64,000 bases of DNA from Anaerozeibacter sp031551775 (GTDB lineage Bacteria > Bacillota > Clostridia > Christensenellales > Aristaeellaceae): NCBI GenBank assembly GCA_031551775.1, contig JAVBND010000067.1, forward strand, positions 5,393 to 69,392, given 5' to 3'. This document shows, one piece after another, positions 58,909 to 64,000 of this stretch. Each line of letters starts with the position of its first letter. Within the stretch, counting starts at the first letter, position 1. The translations under genes were made by a program, and so were the position numbers. The notes below the pieces were generated by a model, which ran no database searches, had not been told where the DNA came from, and saw only the letters and a program-made list of their open reading frames with translations.

Positions 58909-61900
58909 CTTCGCGCCTCCTTTCCTCGGTCGCGGCGAGCAGGCTCCTCAGGCGGATTCGCGCCGCGCCCAGGTTCGCGATTTCGTCGATTTTGATCAGC
59001 GTATAGATGCGCCCGGCGCGCTCGATGATTTCACGCGTCTCGTCGCTCGTCACCGCGTCCACGCCGCACCCGAACGACACCAACTGAACGAGGTTCAGCC
59101 CCGCGTCGTTTGAATCGGCGACGAACTTGGCCGCCGCGTACATGCGCGCGTGGTAGGTCCACTGGTTGAGCACGCGCGCCTCGACGCGCGCAACCAGATC
59201 GCTCACCGCGTCCTCCGTGATCACCGCCGCGCCAAGATCCACCGCCAGGCGGTCGATCCCGTGGCAGATTTCCTCGTCGATGTGGTAGGGCCGTCCGGCC
59301 AGCACGATCACCGGCATGCCCTTCTCGCGCGCCGCCTTGAGGTACGCCTGCCCGGTCTCGCGGATTCGTGTCATGTAGTCGCCAAGCGCGCGGTACCCAT
59401 TTTCAGCCGCGCGCCTTATCTCGCGCGCCGAAAGATCCCTTACATAAGGTTCAATTTGGCGCGGGAAGCGCTTCAGGAATTCCTTGGGCTCGTGGATGGC
59501 GATGTATTCCATAAAGAAGGGCGTGTCCTTGAGGCGCGGCACATTGGCCTTGAGCACCTCCGGATAGTAGGCCACCACCGGGCAATTGTAGTGGTTGTCG
59601 CCCTTGAACTCATTCACATTGTAGCTCATTGCGGGATAGAAGATGAAGTCCACACCCTGGTCAATGAGTTCTTCAATCGCCCCGTGCATGAGTTTGGCCG
59701 GATAGCACACCGTATCGGAGGGGATGGTGTGCTGGCCCTTGAGGTACATATCGCGCGTCGCGGGCGCTGAGACCACGACTTCAAGGCCAAGCGAGGTAAA
59801 CAGCGCGTGCCAGAACGGCAGCAACTCATACATGTTCAGACCCAGCGCCAACCCCACCTTGCCGCGCGCGCCCTTGACGCCCCGGTACTCAGCCAGATAA
59901 CGCCTCTTCGCTTCACAGAGGTTGTACCCACCCGCCGGCGTCTTGCGCCCGGTCGGCTTCTCGCACTTGTTGCCGCTGAGAAAGACGCGTGAATCGGCAA
60001 ATTTGTTGACGGTCAGCGCGCAATGGTTGGTGCAGCCCGAACACACGCGGTGTTCCACCGCGCGCGTAAACGAATTGAGCTGCGCGCGCGTCAGGATCGA
60101 GCTCCTGCCCAACGCGCGGTTTTTGGCGTAAAGCGCCGCGCCATACGCGCCCATGAGCCCCGCGACTTGGGGGCGTACAACCTCGCGCCCTATTTCCAGC
60201 TCAAACGCGCGCAACACCGCGTCGCTCAAGAAGGTGCCGCCCTGCACCACGATGTGCTCGCCCAACTGCTCGGCGCTTGAGGCGCGTATGACCTTGTACA
60301 GCGCGTTCTTGACCACGCTGATCGAAAGACCCGCCGAAATGTTGTCCGGCGTCGCGCCGTCCTTTTGCGCCTGCTTGACCGAAGAATTCATGAAAACCGT
60401 GCAGCGCGAACCCAGGTCAACCGGGCGCTTTGCGAAAAGGCCGCGCATGGAAAATGCGCGCATGTCCTCGCCCCAGGCGCTGGCGAAGGTCTGCAGGAAC
60501 GAGCCGCAGCCGGAGGAACACGCCTCGTTCAGAAAGATGTTGTCCACCGCGCCGTTTTTGATCTTGAAGCACTTGATGTCCTGCCCGCCGATGTCGATGA
60601 TAAAGTCCACATCGCTGTCAAACGCCTTCGCGGCGAGAAAGTGCGCGACCGTCTCCACCACGCCGCCGTCGAGGCGAAACGCCGCCTGCATGAGCGCTTC
60701 GCCATAGCCGGTCGAAGCCGCTCCCCTGACGAGCGCGCGCGGGTGCTTTTCGTAAAACGCTTCAAGAAACGCCCTGGCGGCCGGGACGGGATCGCCGTTG
60801 TTGGGTTGGTAGCTCGTTTCAATCAGCCGCCCATCCTCATCAATCACAACCCCCTTGAGCGTGGTCGAACCCGCATCGATGCCGATGTATACCGCGCCGT
60901 CGTAGTCCTCTACGGCGGCAATTTCCTTCGCGCCGCGCGCTTCATGGCGCGCCGCAAACGCCTGATAATCGGCTTCGTCCCGAAACAGCGGCGCGCACGC
61001 GGCATATCCGTTTTCCGAACCCGGCCGCTCAAGCGCTTCAATCAAATCCTCAAGCGAAACCTCGCCCGCCCCGTTCAGCGCCGCGCCGTAGGCGACGAAG
61101 TATTCGCCGCCTTCGGGGCAAGCGCCCGTAAGGTGAAGCGCCCGGTCAAACGCCACGCGCAGTTCCGGCAAAAAACTGAGCGGCCCGCCGAGGTAGGCCA
61201 CGCGCCCCTTGATGGGCCGTCCCTGCGCAAGCCCCGCAATGGTCTGGTTGACCACCGCCGCGAAGATGCTGGCGGCCACGTCCTCCTTGCGCGCGCCCTG
61301 GTTGAGCAAGGGCTGCACATCGGACTTGGCAAAAACGCCGCAGCGCGACGCGATGGTATAGAGCCGCTCGGACCCGCTGGCCAAGCGATCCATCTCGCCG
61401 ACCGATACATTCATGAGGGTTGCCATCTGGTCAAGAAATGCGCCGGTGCCGCCCGCGCACGAACCGTTCATGCGCGCTTCGATTCGCCCGCCTTCAAGGA
61501 AGAGGATCTTCGCGTCCTCGCCGCCCAGTTCGATCACCACATCGGTCTTGGGCAACCGGTCCTTGACCGCAAGGTTGGTGGCGTATACCTCCTGCACGAA
61601 TGGCACGGCAAATTCTTCGGCCATGCCCATGCCCGCCGAGCCCGCGACCGACAGGCTGAACGACGTGCCCCGGGGCGCAAGGCCCAGAACATCCGACAGC
61701 ATTTTTCGCGTCAGTTTTCGTACGCGCGAACGGTGGCGCGTATAGTCGCGATAGATGATTTTGTTGTTTTCATCAAGCACCACGCATTTGAGCGTGGTCG
61801 AACCCACGTCCAGGCCGATGCGCAAGACAGGCCTCCGATTTTCCTGCATGACGCTTCCTTTCATCCCCACAGGAAAACGCGAAGCGCTGGTGCTTCGCGT

Positions 61901-61980
61901 CTTCATGCGCTGTATATACCTGTCATTGTAGCCCCAATACGTCTTTTCGTCAACCTCCCGAAAGGTTAGCTTATCGTAAC

Positions 61981-63363
61981 TTAATCGTTTGCATTGCGAA
62001 GCGCGGCCTCAGCCTTCATCATAATCGCGCATTCTATGCGCTTTCTGAACAGGTCGCAGCCGTATTCGTACAAGCCTTCAATCTCGCCGGTCCAGTGGTA
62101 AGCGTTGGCCGCGCAGCCGCCGGAACAATACAGCCTGGCCCAGCACGCGCGGCACTTCTCGCGCGTAAACACGTTGACCGAAGCAAAGCGCTGTTCCACC
62201 TTATGATTGGTCACGCCCTGATAGACATTGCCCATCAGGAATTTCTCATCGCCCACGAATTGATGGCAGGGGTACAGATCGCCCCAGGGCGTGACGGCCA
62301 GGTACTCGGTACCCGAGCCGCACCCGGCCACGCGCTTGTAGATGCAGGGGCCGTGCTTGAGGTCGAGGATGTAGTGATAGAAGGTGAAGCCCCGCCCTTC
62401 GCGCTCGCGCGCGATCATTTCCTTCGCGAGCAGTTCGTACTGGTCAAGCAAAACCGGCATGTCCGCATCGGTCAGCGCGTAGGGCTCGCCCGGCGGCGAA
62501 ACGACCGGTTCCATGGAAAGCTGCGTAAAGCCAAGGTCCGCCATGTGCAGGATGTCGCTGACAAAATCCACATTGTCATGGGTGAACGTTGCGCGCATGT
62601 AGTAGCCGCGTTCGCCGCGCTTCTCGATGAAGCGCTGAAATTTGGGCACCACCACGTCATAGCTGCCCTGGCCGTTCACGGTCTTGCGCAGGCGGTCGTG
62701 CACTTCTTTGCGGCCGTCTAGGCTTATGACCACGTTGTGCATCTCGCGGTTTAAAAACTCGGTCACTTCGTCATCGAGCAACACGCCGTTGGTGGTCAGC
62801 GTAAAGCGGAAATTCTTCCCCGCCGCGCCTTCGATCTCGCGCGCGTAGGCGACGAGCCGCTTGACCACGGTGAAGTTCATCAGCGGTTCGCCGCCAAAGA
62901 AGTCCACTTCCAGGTTGCGGCGCGTGCCCGAATGCGCGATCAGGAAATCAAGCGCCTGCTTGCCCACCTCAAACGTCATCAGCGCCCGCTCTCCGTGGTA
63001 CTTGCCCTGACTCGCAAAACAGTAATCGCAGTTGAGGTTACAGGTGTGCGCCACGTGCAGGCACAGCGCCTTGACGGTGCCGGTCTTTTTCCGAAGTTGG
63101 TGAAGCTCCCGATAGAGATCGGGCACGAAGAGCTTGTTTTCGTCCTTAAGCGATTCTATATCCTGAAGCGTTTCGCGGATTTCCGCTTCGTCCACGCCCT
63201 TCGCCCCGGCGTATTTTATACCGAGCGCGCGGACGATTTCCTCCGCGTCCATCTGATCAAACATCCCAATCGCGTCATACGCCACATCGTCCACCAGGTG
63301 GACGCTGCCGCTGTTGATATCGAGCACGATGTTCAGGCCGTTCATTTTGTACTGATGTATCAT
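61981..63363 (-). CDS. scfB: SCIFF peptide maturase (radical SAM/SPASM)
   Basis: A 460-residue radical SAM enzyme that forms Cys-to-Thr/Ser-type thioether links in the SCIFF precursor. The N-terminal part is a peptide-binding domain (MIHQYKMNGLNIVLDINSGS); the radical SAM cluster is CNLNCDYCF (CxxxCxxC), then a SPASM domain with CGSGTEYLAVTPWGDLYPCHQF and CRACWARLYCSGGCAAN. GGCGGAGGACAC precedes the ATG at 63363; the longer frame is upstream noncoding. The precursor gene lies 61 bases upstream. Confidence 0.95.
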   Translation of the reverse strand: MIHQYKMNGLNIVLDINSGSVHLVDDVAYDAIGMFDQMDAEEIVRALGIKYAGAKGVDEAEIRETLQDIESLKDENKLFVPDLYRELHQLRKKTGTVKALCLHVAHTCNLNCDYCFASQGKYHGERALMTFEVGKQALDFLIAHSGTRRNLEVDFFGGEPLMNFTVVKRLVAYAREIEGAAGKNFRFTLTTNGVLLDDEVTEFLNREMHNVVISLDGRKEVHDRLRKTVNGQGSYDVVVPKFQRFIEKRGERGYYMRATFTHDNVDFVSDILHMADLGFTQLSMEPVVSPPGEPYALTDADMPVLLDQYELLAKEMIAREREGRGFTFYHYILDLKHGPCIYKRVAGCGSGTEYLAVTPWGDLYPCHQFVGDEKFLMGNVYQGVTNHKVEQRFASVNVFTREKCRACWARLYCSGGCAANAYHWTGEIEGLYEYGCDLFRKRIECAIMMKAEAALRNAND

Positions 63364-63424
63364 GTGTCCTCCGCCAAAAATGGAACACGCCGCCCGGTTG
63401 AAGGCGGCGCTTTCACTCAATCGG

Positions 63425-63571
63425 TTATTCCCCGCAGGATTCGCAGGGCTGGTTGGCCACGCCGCAAGAGGTCTTGCAGGCCGACTGGCAAGAAGTCTGG
63501 CACTCGCCGCAGCCGCCGGTCTTGAGGCTCTCGTCGAGTTCGCGCGTATCAAGGCTGATGATTCTCTTCAT
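63425..63571 (-). CDS. scfA: SCIFF ribosomal peptide precursor, seven cysteines
   Basis: A 48-residue precursor. The leader MKRIISLDTRELDESLK is followed by a cysteine-rich core CGECQTSCQSACKTSC, then GVANQPCESCGE. Cysteines are at 21, 24, 28, 32, 36, 43 and 46, so there is one beyond the usual six, near the end. AAGGAGATAAAG precedes the ATG at 63571. It belongs to the same transcript as the maturase, as in other Clostridia. The product's role is unknown. Confidence 0.95.
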   Translation of the reverse strand: MKRIISLDTRELDESLKTGGCGECQTSCQSACKTSCGVANQPCESCGE

Positions 63572-63653
63572 GCTTCTTTATCTCCTTCGCTTAAGACCGC
63601 AAGGCCTTCCGCCTCGCCACACCTATTATAATACCGTCAAGGCCCGTCCTATG

Positions 63654-64000
63654 TCAATCGATTTGGTCATGATTTAACACATCGAGCGTATGTGGCCACC
63701 CTCCGCGCGTGCTGACAAGCCGCCGTCCGAGCGCCAGGCGCAGGACACCTTCGTCCACCACTTCGCCCGGGACCAAGAGCGGCACGCCCGGCGGGTACGC
63801 CCACAGGTATTCGCGCGAGACGCGGTTAGCCGCTTCCTGAACCGGCACCATTCGCCCCGCGCGCGACAGCGCTTCTTCAATCGTCAGCGCCGCGCGCGGC
63901 GCGAAAAGCGGCGGCGCGGGCGGCGCGGGCGGATGGTCGGTCAGGCCCAAGTCAATTTCAAGCAGCGCCCGTGCAAACCCATCCAGCGCGTCCTCGGCAT
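63654..64000 (-). CDS. Orn/Lys/Arg decarboxylase, C-terminal part only
   Basis: The frame enters from the right edge and ends at 63654, with about 114 codons visible. It contains the C-terminal domain signature of the aspartate-aminotransferase-fold decarboxylases: SREYLWAYPPGVPLLVPGE. The N-terminal PLP-binding domain lies outside the window, so the substrate (arginine, lysine or ornithine) cannot be judged. Confidence 0.85.
   Translation of the reverse strand, partial: AEDALDGFARALLEIDLGLTDHPPAPPAPPLFAPRAALTIEEALSRAGRMVPVQEAANRVSREYLWAYPPGVPLLVPGEVVDEGVLRLALGRRLVSTRGGWPHTLDVLNHDQID

Noticed and set aside
60365..61969. A 534-codon open frame antisense to the activase
   Set aside because: It is the reverse frame of a conserved ATPase gene and starts without a ribosome binding site.

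Overview
The window looks like a chromosomal segment of a GC-rich anaerobic Firmicute of the class Clostridia. The evidence is a SCIFF peptide with its radical SAM maturase (a pairing known from Clostridia), an HrcA/CIRCE-controlled hrcA-grpE-dnaK-dnaJ operon, strong AGGAGG ribosome binding sites, and two oxygen-sensitive 2-hydroxyacyl-CoA dehydratase/activase-type proteins. An order such as Christensenellales is only a guess. No rRNA, tRNA, CRISPR array or intact insertion sequence was seen.

Layout. 1-1.75 kb: a leftward, more AT-rich cassette of small proteins of unknown function, three of them in tandem, read from a sigma70-type promoter whose spacer is one arm of a TetR-type operator. 1.8-10.1 kb: an acid-sugar catabolic island with an enolase-superfamily dehydratase (with a Tat-like leader), a LysR regulator, a membrane-bound AraC-type regulator and a dctPQM TRAP transporter. 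The dehydratase and the transporter have near-identical promoter cores. 10.1-14.9 kb: a leftward potassium module (TrkA-like membrane protein, TrkH, TrkA, truncated KdpD, KdpE). 15.2-32.8 kb: the cell-surface region, with an oligopeptide-type solute-binding protein, a 3973-residue secreted repeat protein (leucine-rich repeats, degenerate thioester domain, MBG repeats, MucBP-like repeats), two more secreted proteins and a TetR regulator. 32.9-33.4 kb: a TTAA-bounded inverted-repeat element and a tiny repeat lipoprotein.

33.6-38.5 kb: the heat-shock operon. 38.5-41.9 kb: rlmH, a CPBP protease, a WalJ-like MBL hydrolase and dusB. 42.0-45.4 kb: an ion-driven motor pair resembling ZorA/ZorB, with a third membrane-anchored protein and no defence genes beside it. 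45.5-51.6 kb: a membrane metallophosphoesterase, radA, holA and comEC. 51.7-56.2 kb: an asparagine synthetase-like protein without the N-terminal cysteine, the remains of an ABC transporter, and rsmH overlapping a divergent tgt. 56.4-57.5 kb: an AT-rich secreted protein. 57.7-61.8 kb: the dehydratase/activase pair. 62.0-63.6 kb: SCIFF maturase and SCIFF precursor. The window ends inside an Orn/Lys/Arg decarboxylase gene.

How the genes fit together. Sugar-acid uptake and dehydration are probably co-induced. K+ uptake is probably controlled by the KdpDE-like pair. Chaperones are repressed by HrcA at CIRCE. The best candidates for something undescribed are the stand-alone ZorAB-like motor operon, the giant surface protein with its linked binding protein, and the tandem unknown genes behind the TetR-type operator. 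Long open frames antisense to the GC-rich genes were treated as codon-bias artefacts. Coordinates and motifs were read by eye, so functional names rest on recognised motifs rather than database searches.
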